Assembly (NCBI GenBank): GCA_036320915.1
Contig: JAXBDG010000010.1
Location: 682,001 to 746,000 of the forward strand
Length of the DNA stretch: 64,000 nt
Direction: 5' to 3'
Source: Linnemannia elongata
Taxonomy: Eukaryota; Mortierellomycota; Mortierellomycetes; Mortierellales; Mortierellaceae
Shown here: positions 45,501 through 57,266 of the stretch, piece by piece
Position numbering within the stretch: position 1 is the stretch's first letter
How the letters are laid out: every line of letters begins with the position of its first letter
Notes under the pieces: generated by a model
Database searches by the model: none
What the model saw: the letters and a program-made list of their open reading frames with translations, nothing else
Told to the model about the DNA's origin: nothing
Made by a program: the position numbers and the translations under genes

Positions 45501-47680
45501 TCAATGCTATCGCCAACAAGGGTGCTTCACTAAACTTGGCCTCAGTTCCCTTTACGATCTCTGACAATGCTGCCTTTGCTGATTTTACCAGCTTTGCCCT
45601 TAACAACGCCAAGTTCGACTGGACCATTTCTACCACCGGCATCGTCGTCACCGCAATGGGAGCCTCTCTCCCCGGTGTTTCTATGACAAAGACTGTCACC
45701 CTCGATGGATTCAACAAGCTGCCGGATCTGACTCTCTTGAGCTATATCATCAACTCGATCGACAACGAGGGTCTCCACATGGTCATCAGCGCCGAGCTGA
45801 CCAACCCTTCAAGCATCGGCATGACCATACCCGTCTCCAAGTTCAACACTCAGTTCAACGGTGTTGTTCTTGGACCAGCATTCGCCTACAACATGGCCTT
45901 GGTCCCCCACAGCAACTCGAGCTTTGCCCTGAATGCCACCATCAGTGCTGATGGCACCGACAAGAAGCTCTACTTGGAGGGCATCTTCCACAACGCCTTG
46001 ACCGGTGTGGCTACGCCTCTCGAAGCCAAGGGCATTGCTGCCCCTGGGGTGTCCTGGCTGAACACTGCTGTCCAGAGCCTGCTCCTCAACACGGCTTTGC
46101 CTCCTCTCCAGGACCCTCCAATTTCTGCAGTGACCATCAACTCTATGGAGATGGACTTTGCCTGTGCCACCTGCGTCTGGGCTCCCACGGCCATTTCAAG
46201 CATCACAGCCGACACCAAGCTCCCCTTTGCAATGAATGTTCCTATTGCACAACTGGCCCAGAATGTGCAGATCTTGGATGACAAGGGTCAGGTCATTGGT
46301 ACTCTTAACACTCCTTATGCTGCTGCCTCCACTGCCGGCTCGAAGGTCACGACCAGCACTCCTCCTGCGCCTTTGGTCGTTGCTGATGGTTCTCATAATA
46401 TCTACACGGCCTTTGTCGGTGCCCTGAACTTGGCTACCACATACCAGCTTGGTCTCCGCGGCACCGCTGACTCAATCCTGGACCTGGGCGCTCTTGGTAA
46501 AATCGAGGTCAAAGGCATTCCTCTGAATGTCACGACCCCCATGGCCGGCCTTCAGGGACTCCAAAAAATCGACTTCCTGTCAGTCGTGCAGTTCTATCCC
46601 AACTTTCTGGCCCAATTCACATTTGTCACCACGGTTGTCAACATTCACAACCCTAGTCAACTCACGCTTAACATTGGTGACCTGGGTATGGCGGCAGGAT
46701 ACAAAGGCTATGAGGATGCAGACAGGATCGGATACACGGAAATCTTTAATCTTCGCCTCGTCCCTGGAGACAACATCGTGCCTTCGCTTCTTGGCCAAGG
46801 CTTCACAGCGCCTAACGCCGGTCCCTTTGGAACCGATCTCCCTATGCTCTCTCCCACCATGACCTTGTGGACAAACTCGACCGCAACATCCAACCCGGCC
46901 CTCAATGCTGGCTTGTCAACGCTCAAAACATCTGTTGTTCTTCCTCAGGGCCTTGTTGTTCCTACACCACCTCCAGCTGCGTACGGACCCGACTGGACGG
47001 TCAAGATACTGCCAACCACAGTGAACGATGGTATCATCGAGATGTCAATTACCGTCAACAATCCCTTCCTCTACGAGTTCACCGTCTCGGGAGATTCAAC
47101 CTTGGACGAAAACGATTATGCGTTCAACCCGTCCTATCTCACAGTCAACAACAAAGCAGGCACCCCTTTCACCCCCTTCACGTTCACTAACGACCTCAAG
47201 TACACTGTCAAGGCTGGTGGTTCGCTTTCTCTTACATTCAAGATGCAACTCCACCATTTCGGTGATCAGCCTACGACGACCAAGTTCATCGACGAGTTCG
47301 TCATCGATGCCTCCGCTGGTCCTATCACGACTTTGGGAATCTTCTTTGCGCCAGTGGTTACTCTTACTGGATACCCTATTACTGTGTTCCCGGACTTTAG
47401 CAGCAGCATCTTCTACCCTTCGACTTATGTGACCCTTCATACCGGACCTGATTTTCCTATGATCAAGGACTGGTTCTACAAGGGGTACAATGTCACAGCT
47501 GTCCCTGCCCCTGCGCCTCCAACGGTTTCTACACCCTCACCCTCTCCTATTCCTTCTTCGATTGCAGCTCCACCAGTCACTCCCAGTCCTCCTACCGTCA
47601 TCCCTACTACTCCCTCTCCTTCTCTTTCTGTTGCCGCTCCTTCACCTGTTGTCAGCCCTCCAGCTGCTCCTGCCGTATGA
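42504..47680 (+). CDS. Large DUF3712/LEA-like repeat protein, single-pass membrane
   Basis: Exons 42504-42743, 42901-43064, 43190-43377, 43491-47680 give 1593 residues. The N-terminus is acidic, then basic (RPKFYRRRK), then one membrane helix at about residues 35-60 (FWIFCIPQAIIALIIAVVLA), so type II topology is likely. The rest is a string of beta-rich modules with recurring patterns: NPT.TS..I.M.GDM..TGPFHADISFP, VTLNLIYSGTSLGTVTMPNL, LVPG.N, and WTISTTGIVVTAMG..LPGVSMTKTVTLDGFN. These match DUF3712 and LEA/WHy-like repeats of fungal proteins, some of which are vacuolar (yeast Tag1, YLR173W, has a comparable layout; from memory). The final 75 residues are Pro/Ser/Thr-rich. Introns occur only near the 5' end. 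Function unknown; a luminal, glycosylated protein is inferred. Confidence 0.82.
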
Positions 47681-48218
47681 GAAGCCCGTTCCTAGGTGCC
47701 ACCTAATGACCTCGAGTTTGCCATTGAATAATTATTTTCTTGTGGCTCCCTAAATAAACGTATCTTTCGTTGATCTCTTTCCATTTTCTTTTTGTTGCCC
47801 TTTTTTCTTCTTTCAGCTTCTTTGGTATTGGCTGATGTTGCTCATCTCTCTCTTATCCTTCCGGTAATTTCTTTCGCACAGCATAGTGCATACAGAACAT
47901 ATACACACGCAGACACATTTTTTTTTTGTCTTTTTGTTCTAAAAAATACTTCAAACCCTCCTCCAGCCTTCATACTTCACTACCATGACCGCTTATTACA
48001 CACACATTTCTTCCCCTCCCTCCGTCATCTCACCTTGCAAGATATTTTTGTAGGTATTTCCTCGTATTTGTGCATGTGTGTGTGGTGTGTGTGTGTGTGT
48101 AAGACAGCCTAGTGACATCTGCTGCAAGGATAAGTATTTAATAATTATCGAGAACTGAGGCCACTGGCACCTTTATTATTTTTATTCTCTAATGTACATT
48201 GTCGTTTTGCTGTGTGTT
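47681..48218. other. Convergent intergenic region
   Basis: 3' ends of the DUF3712 gene (AATAAA at 47753) and of the minus-strand F-box gene. Includes a GT-rich patch (TGTGTG) near 48068-48100. No gene seen. Confidence 0.6.
47753..47758 (+). terminator. Polyadenylation signal AATAAA, DUF3712 gene
   Basis: Exact AATAAA 73 nt after the stop codon at 47680. Confidence 0.6.
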
Positions 48219-50375
48219 TCAGGGCTCTCGTTCATCCTCGTCAGAGTCAATATCATCTTCATCCACCTCCTGAGAAGGCGCAGCCTTTGTAGCCTCTGCC
48301 GTCGGTCCTCTTGCCTCTCCATCACCTACTCCTCCCGCTCCTCCTGCCTCCCCTTCCTCACCTTCACCTCCTCCCTCAGTAGCAGCAAGGATCTCTGCAG
48401 AGTCGTCGTAATGCTGATACCGGCTCCCCCCCGTCGAAATCCCATGCTCCTTCAAAATGGGAGTAAACACAACTGACCACGAAAACTCTGTATAAACCGT
48501 CCTAATCAACCGGTTCGGGATACTGAACCCTCCCGATAACTGCTTCAAACTCTTCCAGTTCCCCATAATCCATTCTACCTCCTTGTGTCGAACCTGCATG
48601 TACCCGTTCCAGAAGCAGAATTTTTCAAGTCGCGTCAAGTTGGAGAGGTAGTGAAGGCCTAGGTGGAGTCGTAGGGGCAAGGAGATGATTCGGTGGGCTG
48701 GGTGATGGGGATTGGAGAAGGACATATGGCCGGGTGTACCTGGGGTGGAGAGGTAGTTGAGAGAGTGGGAGTTGAGCATGTCGAATTCTCGGAGGCGGGT
48801 TAGGGTGCTAAAGCGTTTGTAGACGGCTCGGCAGGCCTGGCGTTCTTGTTTTGTCAGGCGCCGGGTGGGACCGTTGGGTGTAGGAGGGAAGAGAGGGTTT
48901 GGCAAGTCTGTGGGTGGAGGAATGGATCCTACTTCTGTTGCTATTTCTGCGGTTGTAGTAGATGTGGGATCCTCTCCAATGCGGAGGTTATCAAAGTCCA
49001 TATCGATCGCTATGATCCATTCCTGGAGTCCCTGACAAGCCCAAGGTTTACTCTTGATGATATCACGACCCGTTATGACCTTGGCCTTGATTCGCTCCAG
49101 ACTGGGGCAAGACTCGAGCACAACAATGACCCACTTGCTGGCAAGATGTGCCGCAGAGTGTGTTAAATCGATCGTCTGGATGGTCGAAAAGTGACGAGTT
49201 CGAAGCATTTCAAACGACCCTGGTTGGATAGAGTTATGGACAATATCCAGACGACGTAGAGGTTGCCGTGCAGAGGTCAGGATATGGAGATGGTTTTCGT
49301 CCGAGATCCAGTTGGAGTGTCCACGGATGGTGATCGAGTCCAGATGCGGCCAAGCTGTAGGCGAGTCTGGGGTGTCATCAAAGGCATCCATGAAAGGTTG
49401 GGTTGGGAAATGACGATGCCGGTCAAACATCCAGGTGAGGGTTCGGAGAGAAGGGCAGGGGAGAACCAGCCAATGGAATTGTGAGAGCGGGTGGTGGCGA
49501 CTTAAAAAGCGGATCGTCAGCTCCTTGAGTTTGGGGAACCGAGGTGGGAGGTCTGGTGGAGGGAGTGCTCGTTTTGTCGGCGCTGTTGCCTGATTATTGT
49601 TGTTGGAGGCGCTGTTGGTAGCAGTGCTGTGAGGCTCCTTTTCTTTGTCCTTTTCCTTATCCTTGTCCTTGCCCTTGATAAGCGATGAGGGTATCCAAGT
49701 CAGGTCCATATCGACATCCTCCAGCTCCAACGCCTCCAGCCGCGCACTAATAGTCCAGAAGGCCTTCAAATGTTTCCCACGGATCTTGCACCGCACAAGA
49801 CTCAGTGACGTCAAATTGAGATGCTGTGTACACGCCAAGATCGGGTTCCAAACCGGCTGTCCCGGAGCCGGTTTCACCAACTGCGTTTTCCAATTCTGCA
49901 AAGACAAAGAACGCAAGTCGGGCCGGTTCTGTCGCAAGAGGGCCTTACAGCTCTTCCAATAAGTCTGATCGCCATACTCGCCCACCAGCGGAATCCCTTC
50001 AATCGACATGGTCTCAACCCGATTGCAGTCCGGACCGAACGACGAGAACTGCTGAACAGACTCGTGCTGATGGATCGTCAGACAGCGCATCCAAGGGGCT
50101 CGGTCCTGGAGGATCGAGATTAGCTCCTGAGTATCACGTTCGAGTTCGTTGCTTTCGAATAGGTGGCGGAAGGAGATCTTGCGGGCCAGGGGGGTCTTTT
50201 CGCGGATGAGCCGGAGTTGTTTGTCGGTTAAGCTGAAGTGAAGGTCGTTCCAGACGAGGGGCGAGAAGGCATTGTAGAAGATTCTGCAAACGAGCGAGCA
50301 GGTGAGGACTTGGTCTGCGTCGAGGTAGAGGCCAATCCTGTACAGGATCTCGGGGAGCTCGAGTGCGAGTGGCAT
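48219..50375 (-). CDS. F-box/LRR protein
   Basis: Single exon, 718 residues. The frame is open for 74 further codons upstream, but the ATG at 50375 starts directly with the F-box (MPLALELPEILYRIGLYLD, then LTCSLVCRIFYNAFSPLVW), so it is the likely start. Leucine-rich units follow: DLRSLSLQNWK, LTSLSLVRCKIRGKHL, RLEALELEDVDMDL, LKELTIRFLS, HLDSITIRGHSNW, LERIKAKV. A Lys/Asp/Glu and Asn-rich linker splits the LRR region, and the C-terminus is Glu/Gly/Ala-rich and acidic. This is the common layout of the large F-box family of Mortierella-type fungi: substrate receptor of an SCF ubiquitin ligase, target unknown. Confidence 0.85.
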   Translation of the reverse strand: MPLALELPEILYRIGLYLDADQVLTCSLVCRIFYNAFSPLVWNDLHFSLTDKQLRLIREKTPLARKISFRHLFESNELERDTQELISILQDRAPWMRCLTIHQHESVQQFSSFGPDCNRVETMSIEGIPLVGEYGDQTYWKSCKALLRQNRPDLRSLSLQNWKTQLVKPAPGQPVWNPILACTQHLNLTSLSLVRCKIRGKHLKAFWTISARLEALELEDVDMDLTWIPSSLIKGKDKDKEKDKEKEPHSTATNSASNNNNQATAPTKRALPPPDLPPRFPKLKELTIRFLSRHHPLSQFHWLVLPCPSLRTLTWMFDRHRHFPTQPFMDAFDDTPDSPTAWPHLDSITIRGHSNWISDENHLHILTSARQPLRRLDIVHNSIQPGSFEMLRTRHFSTIQTIDLTHSAAHLASKWVIVVLESCPSLERIKAKVITGRDIIKSKPWACQGLQEWIIAIDMDFDNLRIGEDPTSTTTAEIATEVGSIPPPTDLPNPLFPPTPNGPTRRLTKQERQACRAVYKRFSTLTRLREFDMLNSHSLNYLSTPGTPGHMSFSNPHHPAHRIISLPLRLHLGLHYLSNLTRLEKFCFWNGYMQVRHKEVEWIMGNWKSLKQLSGGFSIPNRLIRTVYTEFSWSVVFTPILKEHGISTGGSRYQHYDDSAEILAATEGGGEGEEGEAGGAGGVGDGEARGPTAEATKAAPSQEVDEDDIDSDEDEREP

Positions 50376-51339
50376 CTCGATAAGAGAAACTCTTTTTTTT
50401 TTTCTACGTCGAACCTGCCGATAGAGATGAAGTATAGAGGAGAAGAAAGGTTTGTTGAAGAGTAAAAGAGTGTAAGAGAGGAAAAGGGGGTTAGAGAGAA
50501 AGAAAGGGGTTTGTGAAGTAAGAAAAGGGAAGGAAAGCAATACAACACAAAAAATTGTACCCATCCCTTTATTTGTTTGTTTGTTTGTTTTTTTCAAGAC
50601 AAGACTGGGTCAAGGGGGAGGGTCAGTGCTGGTGGATTGGCTGGTGGCTGGTGTTCAACTGCGGCACTGGAAATAAAAAAAAAAATTCACTTGAACATGG
50701 TGCTAACAAGGGGGTAAGGATGTGAATTGTGTGCATGCATGACTCACACTGACCTTTTGCAACTGGAGGCTGTGAACTAAAGCATGAACTGTAATTATGA
50801 TAGCTCGGGCCTCTTTGTCCAAAAGAGCTTTGCCTCCAGGACCCGGCACATCGTTCCTTCTTGTGTGTTTTATGAACAAAGTAGAGCAAAGACAGTGACA
50901 CCAACCATTCAACAGTCAGAGTCGCAAGAAACGCCACCAACCGCATGGAAGCATAGGTAAAAAGGTGTCAGGGACGAAAATTTGCCTTTCGATAGGATAG
51001 TCCTCCAACGAACCTCCCAACACATCAACTAGAAACGATACTTGCTGCCTTTCTTTTTATACCCATTTTTTTCAAACCACTCCTTCTTTTCCTTTCACAC
51101 GCCTTTGTACCCCCACGGGGGGTAAGCGCCCAAAGCACCCAAAACTCTAATAAAAAGCTCTCGAAAGCACAGAAATTGCGTTCAAAGAAAGCTGCTCAAC
51201 GTGCAGAACATCGGTCGTCAATGTGCCCCACCCTACCTAAATTTGAACGCACTCCTCCATTTCTTACTGCTGCCTGTAGGTTACACACAGTTCAAAAAAA
51301 GAATTTTAATTACATAAGTATATCATTGTTTCCTTGGCC
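50376..51339. other. Intergenic region
   Basis: Promoter of the F-box gene (sense-strand TTTGTTTG repeats and pyrimidine tracts at about 50390-50600), then the 3' region of TYW1. No gene or RNA recognised. Confidence 0.55.
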
Positions 51340-54211
51340 TTACTCCTGGTCCTCCTCGTCTTCACGTCTTTCCCGCTCAGCCTTCCGCTGCTCCTTGGTC
51401 TTCCTAAAGTACCGTGTCTCTTCAGGGTCAAATCCTCCCTCGGGTGCTCCAAAGACTGCCCACGAAGGTGTCTCGGCCATATAATCCAAGCTAGTAAACT
51501 TCTCGCCAGACTCGACCAGCTCAAAGAACTTGTCATAGTCGATATGTGTGTACCAGGTATCACCCTTCTTGAATTTGGTCGAAGCAACCAAGATCGAGCA
51601 CGAGTGAGCATGCTCGGCCGCAATCTCGTATCCAGCACCCAACTGCTCCTGAATCAGCTCCACGAACCGGACAACCTCAGCGTGATAAGGGACGTTGGCC
51701 ATGGTCAAGCCCGAGGCGCCTCCGTACCCGCAGTAGGTGACTCCCTTGATCTCAATAAAGTCGGGCTGGCCACGACGGATGAGCTCGGCATAGTTGGCAA
51801 TCTCGTCCGTGTTGAAGTCCTTGACCAGTGTCAATCTGTAGACCGTACGCTGGCCCTTCTTTCCTAGAGCATCCAAACTGTCGAGGAACCGCTCCCAGAA
51901 ATCGCGGAACAAGGGGCGGTCAATCTTTTTGAGGGACTCCTTGGTTGAGGCGTCGACACTGACATAGAGCTGGGTGACGGGATCCATGTTGGCAATGGCG
52001 TCAGGGAACTGGGCGTTGGTGACCAAGAACGACGAGATGCGCTTCTTGTGCAACAGCTTCACAAACTCGTTGATATGGGGGTACTAGACGCCATAGAAAG
52101 TTCTAAGAGTTAGAATTATTGGGCGAAGACCTGGCCAATACAGACATACAAGCTGTAAAAGAGAACTTACGAAAATGGGCTCGCCAACAAGGGACAAGGC
52201 GCAATGCTTGACCTGACCAGCTTCAACAAAACGGTCGGCACGAACACCAGGGACACCCTTGAGCTGCTTCAACATTCCATAATGATTCTCCAATGCGCCC
52301 TCCAGAATGAATTCGGGGTCATCGACCTTCCATCTCCACTCAGTTCCGACAGGGTTGGTGTGATGTCTCCAGCTATTTCAATTGTAAATAAACACCATCA
52401 GTTAGTGTCGCTACCCGAGATATCACGGTAACAGAGGACATGAATGAACAAAGGAACTTACCAGAAGACACACTTGTTAGCACAGGCCAATGAAGGGGTA
52501 GTCTCCATGCAGAGATGGGACTGAATACCATAGAAAGAGTGCTTGTAACAGAATCCACGTCCACGGAGAGCAGCCTTAGTCCAGCGGCAGATCTTGACTC
52601 CAGAGTGAGACCCAATAATCTTGTAGCCCTGCTTGGTCAAAGACTTGTACAAAAGAGGGCTGACCATCTCACGGACCTCACGAGGTTTGATCGCCTTGCC
52701 ATCCTTGGTCTCACCAACCGAGCGCTTGGCGCGGACCTTCTCGTTCGCAAAGGCCTCCTCGTCCAGCGCCTTGTCCTCCTTAGCTTGCTTGATCTTGCGG
52801 GCAATGTTACCCATATCCTCCAGATCGACCATCTCGCCCTCCGAAGCGTCTCCTCCGTCGATGGTGGGCAGTCCGAGCTTCTCTTCCTTGGTCTTCTTCA
52901 CTGGCTCGCCATCCTCGTCCAAGTCCTCATCATCGTCGTTCTCCGAAGCCGAAGCGCCATCCTCTTCATCCGATGAAAAGTACGCCTCATGAACATGGCT
53001 CTGATGAGGGTCCAAAAGAGAGGCCAATAAGGCATCGTTCCACTGCTTGAAAGCGCCGCCCTGATCTAAAAGTGTATAAAGAAGTGGCAATGAATTAATA
53101 AAAGTTCAGATGTATGCAAAGGCACACGCTAATCCCATATGCAGAATAAGTGAATATGTACGTTACCTCCGTTCTTGTCGCCCTCGCCAAAGGGCCAAAC
53201 ACGCTGAGCACCCATCTGTCCGAGCCACTTGTCAGCCGACCGAGGTCCGTTGCAGAACTCCTCAGTATAGGCTGAATCGCCCAATCCAAAGACCGAGAAC
53301 TTGAGCTTGCTGAGAGCTCCCTTCTCAACGCGCCAATCGAAACGAGTGTCCTCGAGCCACTTCAAGAACCAATCATTGGGTCCCTCCACATTATAGGTCG
53401 ACAGGATGAAAATCGAGAGGCTGGATTCGGATAAAAAGTCCTCAGTGTCGTAGTCCACAATGTCGATCAGCTTGGGTTCGGGGAGTCCATGAGAAACAGC
53501 AGAGTCGACCAATTGCTGGGCAAACAGCTTGGCGGTACCAGTGATGGTGGAGTAGAACACCTTGATGGGCTCGACCAGGTAAGGCAGAAGCAGAGGGTCA
53601 ACCTTGGTCAAGACAGGCGCGGTAGGAGCGGAGGACGAAGAGCAGGCACAGCCGTTTCCAGATGAGCAGCCGTTGACAGCGGCGACACTGTCCTCGGCGG
53701 CGGGCTTGTGCTTTCCGCCGCAGCAACCAGTCGAAGTGTCTCCGGCAGGCTTGTTCTTTCCACCACAGCATCCAGACTTCTCCGAGGTAGCAGTAGCAGT
53801 AGCAAGGGTAGAAGCAGCAGCGGCAGCGTTCAGTTCAGCCTGCTTCTTCTTGGGCTTCTTGCGAATGACCTTGGGAAGCTTGCGGAATTCCTCCTTCTTG
53901 AGACCCCTGTGCTGGTAAGGTTTCTGTTCCTCGGTGGCATGATCGACGACTCGAGTGACAGCCTCCTCCGAGAGTTCAGGGATAGTGGGATCCTGTTCCA
54001 TGTCCTGAACAATCTTTTCGACCTTATTGCTAGCCTTCTTTCCACTGGGGTCCTGGGACTTGGAGTTTGCTCCAGTGCTGTCGTTATTGTTGGTGTTGTC
54101 CTTGTTCTTGTTGGAGAGAATGATAGAAAGGGTGGCAATACCGATGGCCATGCAGACCAAGGGGATGCGGTACTCCTTCCACAGTTGGAGGTTGGATGAT
54201 GCGGCGGTCAT
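51340..54211 (-). CDS. TYW1: tRNA 4-demethylwyosine synthase TYW1
   Basis: Exons 54211-53167, 53065-52462, 52372-52171, 52083-51340 give 864 residues. Order: N-terminal membrane helix (about residues 14-32, IPLVCMAIGIATLSIIL); acidic and Lys-rich linker; a Cys-rich segment with two CCGGK motifs; flavodoxin domain (KVFYSTITGTAKLFAQQL, STYNVEGPNDWF, FGLGDSAYTEEFC); acidic linker; radical-SAM domain with the CxxxCxxC cluster CANKCVFC, whose last Cys codon is split by an intron; conserved RHHTNPVGTEW, GEPIFYPHINEF, YVSVDAS and KGVTYCGYGG. TYW1 turns N1-methylguanosine-37 of tRNA-Phe into 4-demethylwyosine using pyruvate and SAM, the second wybutosine step; the membrane helix fits the ER location known for yeast Tyw1. 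A 29-nt A-run lies about 95 nt upstream. Confidence 0.95.
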
Positions 54212-54305
54212 TGGTGTTGTTGTTGATCGTCGATCGACTCCTTGTAAAGTGAGATGGTACAAGTGTGATGAGAAGGAGAGGAAGGAGTGCAGAACAAACA
54301 AAGTC

Positions 54306-54334
<29 letters not shown>
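54306..54334. repeat. A29 homopolymer upstream of TYW1
   Basis: Twenty-nine consecutive A on the plus strand (T29 in the sense of the minus-strand TYW1 gene), 95 nt before its start codon. It lies in the 321-bp gap to the alginate-lyase-like gene, in which no other feature is seen. Confidence 0.95.
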
Positions 54335-54338
<4 letters not shown>

Positions 54339-54532
54339 TGAGCCTAGCCTTGCCCTGGCCCTGAAAGTTGTTCAGACAATGCCGAGGACTGCTTTCGATG
54401 TTTCTTTTTGTGGCTTTTTTTACGTTCTTTTATTTCAATCGTTGTGTTTGCCACCAACTCAAACACCGAACATTTCCCCACGTTTCAGAGCCCGACTGAT
54501 CATCAATTGTTTCTTGTTAGGTTGATCTTTGT

Positions 54533-56288
54533 TCACCGGTAGCAGTGCCACAGACTGGCCTTACTCAGGAACCCAAGCTCACACAAGAACCCATTGGGCT
54601 CACCATCCTCCACAAAAGCATCCACATCAACCTTTCCCTCAGCTACAATAGTCTCGCCTATCTTGGTCTCCAATCGCTCAATCAAGTCAGGCCAAAAGTC
54701 GCTGTTGTAGATCAGACTCGCTGCCCGCGCCATCTTCAATACATCCCTCAGACTCCGTCCACCGGCATCAGGATATGGCCACTCGGAGACATCTCTGCAA
54801 CCATAGTCGGCAAGGTACCGGATCGCATCCTCAATAGTTCCTCCGCCGACCTCCACATCCACAGGTTTCTGCAATCCGTTCAGCCGCATCGTCTTGAACT
54901 CAATAGGTCCTTTGTGGTTCCACAGATCGACGCCATGGGACTCAGCCTGCATCGACAGCATCATTAGGCCCTGGAGGTTGAATGTCGAGTAAAAGTAACT
55001 GACGGGGCGGATGGTTTCGTGGGGTTGGGCACCATCTCGACGAATCTGTGACCCAACGCGCCTAACTTTTGCGTCCTCTGCCATAGCAGTAGCCTCTTCG
55101 TCGCGACCCAGGAACTCGAGGATGGAGATGTATTGGACGGTGAAGTAGGTACCATGGTTGTTGCGAGCATTGCGCTCCTGAGTGGATTCTGGAGAGGCGT
55201 CTATCCATTCGAGATAGGAGGTGAACCATCGTTGAAGATCGGGGATCAATTGTGGCTCTGCCCGCATCGCCGCCGATCCTTCAATCATCTTGAGAGCATC
55301 AAACATGCTGTTCAGATGTGCGATTTTTCAGGTTAGCAGGCGGGCTTTGGTCAATATGCATACGCTACGGCTTTAAATAAAAAATTGAGACTTACGCAAA
55401 GACCTTGAACATATCCAGGACACCTTCGGCGCGGCCCATCTCAGTTCCAAAGATCAGACTTCCATACTTGAGGTTGGGGTTCATGTAAGTCGCCTCGTCC
55501 AAGAACCACTCCTTGACTCTGTAGACAATCTTTTCCGCATACCGGGGCTCACCCGTCCAGAAGTACCCGTGAGCCATGTAATAGCAATCACGAAAAACCT
55601 TTCTCAATAACCGATAGTCCCAGACAGAGTCCATATCCGGATTGGGTTTGCCGTCGTGTCGAACATAGGGCAGGCCGTCCTCGCTACCGGGGTTCCTCCA
55701 ATAGTAACGCGCGAGGGACATGTAGTCGTGAACGTTTCCTGAGGGGGGCATCTTGGACTTTGGCTTGATCACGACCGAATAGACACTGTCGTTGCGATAG
55801 GCGGTGTTGGCTTGTCGAAGAATATAGGCCACGGACTCTGCTCGGGCATCGATGCTCCTGTGGTCGTCGTTCATGTAGGTCTCGAGCGCCTTGACTCCGA
55901 TCCTGGCCTTGAGGATTTGTTGGGACGATTCTGGGAAAAAGGCCTCGTCAAAGACGGTAGGCAATCCGTCGTGGAACTCGTCCTCGTCGACCAGACCCTC
56001 GCTCGCATCGCCGTCGATTTCGCCTATGTTGTCAGAGGTGTTGGAAGAGGATGAGGTAGAGGTATCGTCCGTGTTATCGTTTGGGTGCGTCCGACTACTG
56101 CCTCGATCTTTAGCGATTTCTTTTAGTATGGCTTCCTCTTCTAAGGAGATTGTTGTTTTGGTGCGCCAGTTGGGCGGTAGATGGTCCATTGCGACGTCGG
56201 AGTATGGGGTAAATGTGAAGATGATGCATAAGACACATAGTCCAAAGACGACGACCATTACTCGCCTTGATGGTCCTCGGAGAAACAT
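54533..56288 (-). CDS. Membrane-anchored alginate-lyase-family protein
   Basis: Exons 56288-55396 and 55307-54533 give 555 residues. Residues about 10-27 are a signal anchor (VMVVVFGLCVLCIIFTF) after an Arg-rich tip, then an acidic Ser/Asp/Asn linker. The catalytic region follows the alginate lyase (PF05426-type) pattern: SGNVHDYMSLARYYWRNP, GLPYVRHDGKPNP, GEPRYAEKI, ATYMNPNLKYGSLIFG with GR close behind, and NNHGTYFTVQ. In bacterial members the Asn-His of NNHGT and the tyrosine region act in beta-elimination of polyuronate. Substrate in this fungus is unknown; a glucuronic-acid-containing wall or extracellular polymer is a guess. A type II orientation would put the enzyme in the secretory lumen or outside. 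Function of the fungal homologues is not established to my knowledge. Confidence 0.82.
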
Positions 56289-57266
56289 ATCGGTGATTGT
56301 GGTGTAGCTGAAAAAAGAAGAGGAGGGGGGTGAGTAGGGTGTTCTTCAGTGTGTGTTCTAGTGATACAGCGAGGCAAGTGGGAGTGAAGGAGTGGGGAGA
56401 GAAGAAGGGAGGTTGGTAAAAAAGAGAAGTGAAGAGGGATGAAGCTGTGAAGGAAGAAAAAAGTATGGTAATGGAGGATGGATGAAAAGTGTATGAGGTG
56501 CGAAATAATGGAAAAGGGGGGCTATGGATATGCAGAGAACGGGAAGTGGCAGAGAAATGGATCGTGGTAGAGAGAAAGGGTGAAGGATGGTGGCAGTGAG
56601 AGGGAAAGAGAGAGAGAGAGAGAGAGAAAGAGACTACAGAATGCTGCAGATGGCAAAAAAAGGGAACATAGGACGCCTAGGTCTAACGAAACCGATTTCG
56701 AAACGATTTTTTCAAGGAGGGAATGGAATAATCGAAATCAACATGGTCGAGATAAGGAACAGCCCTCCTCTCTCTCAAACACCCAGTTTGAGCAGGGATA
56801 AGCAAGTGGATGGTCTGAGCGTCTAGAAGGAAGGGCTAATTGTGCCTTCAATCGTTAGAACGGTGAAGGGAGAGGGGGAGACAAAACGAAATAGAGAAGA
56901 AACGCGCGGCGACTTATTGATACCAGAAAGACAGAAACACACCCGATTCTCGTTGCCCTGATCGACCGCTGGCATTGATTGACTCTGACAGGTCTTGACG
57001 AGATCTCATCTACACATGAATAGTAGAGAAACAATCTAGCAAGGGGCGCATCACGTTTGCAATGCACCTGCTGCCGCATCCCATGTAAGCAGTACGGCAT
57101 GTAAACAAACACAGCGACTATACTGCATGCTTGATACTACAAAGTCAGCCCATGCATCGTCGTCCGATCATCACATCACGATTTGGCGCGATTGTCCGGG
57201 GCGGGTTCGTCCAGATAAAAAGAAGTCTTTATAACAGTGGCATTGGGATGCCTACCCTAAGGAAAT
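56289..57266. other. Intergenic region
   Basis: Promoter of the alginate-lyase-like gene with a G/A-rich plus strand (pyrimidine-rich in sense), an AG microsatellite at 56607-56627, then the 3' region of GET4. No gene supported. Confidence 0.55.
56607..56627. repeat. AG dinucleotide microsatellite
   Basis: About ten uninterrupted AG units, about 320 nt upstream of the alginate-lyase-like start codon. Confidence 0.9.

Noticed and set aside
52515..52976. Plus-strand frame opposite TYW1 exon 2
   Set aside because: Shadow of the minus-strand coding sequence; the radical-SAM motif lies on the minus strand.
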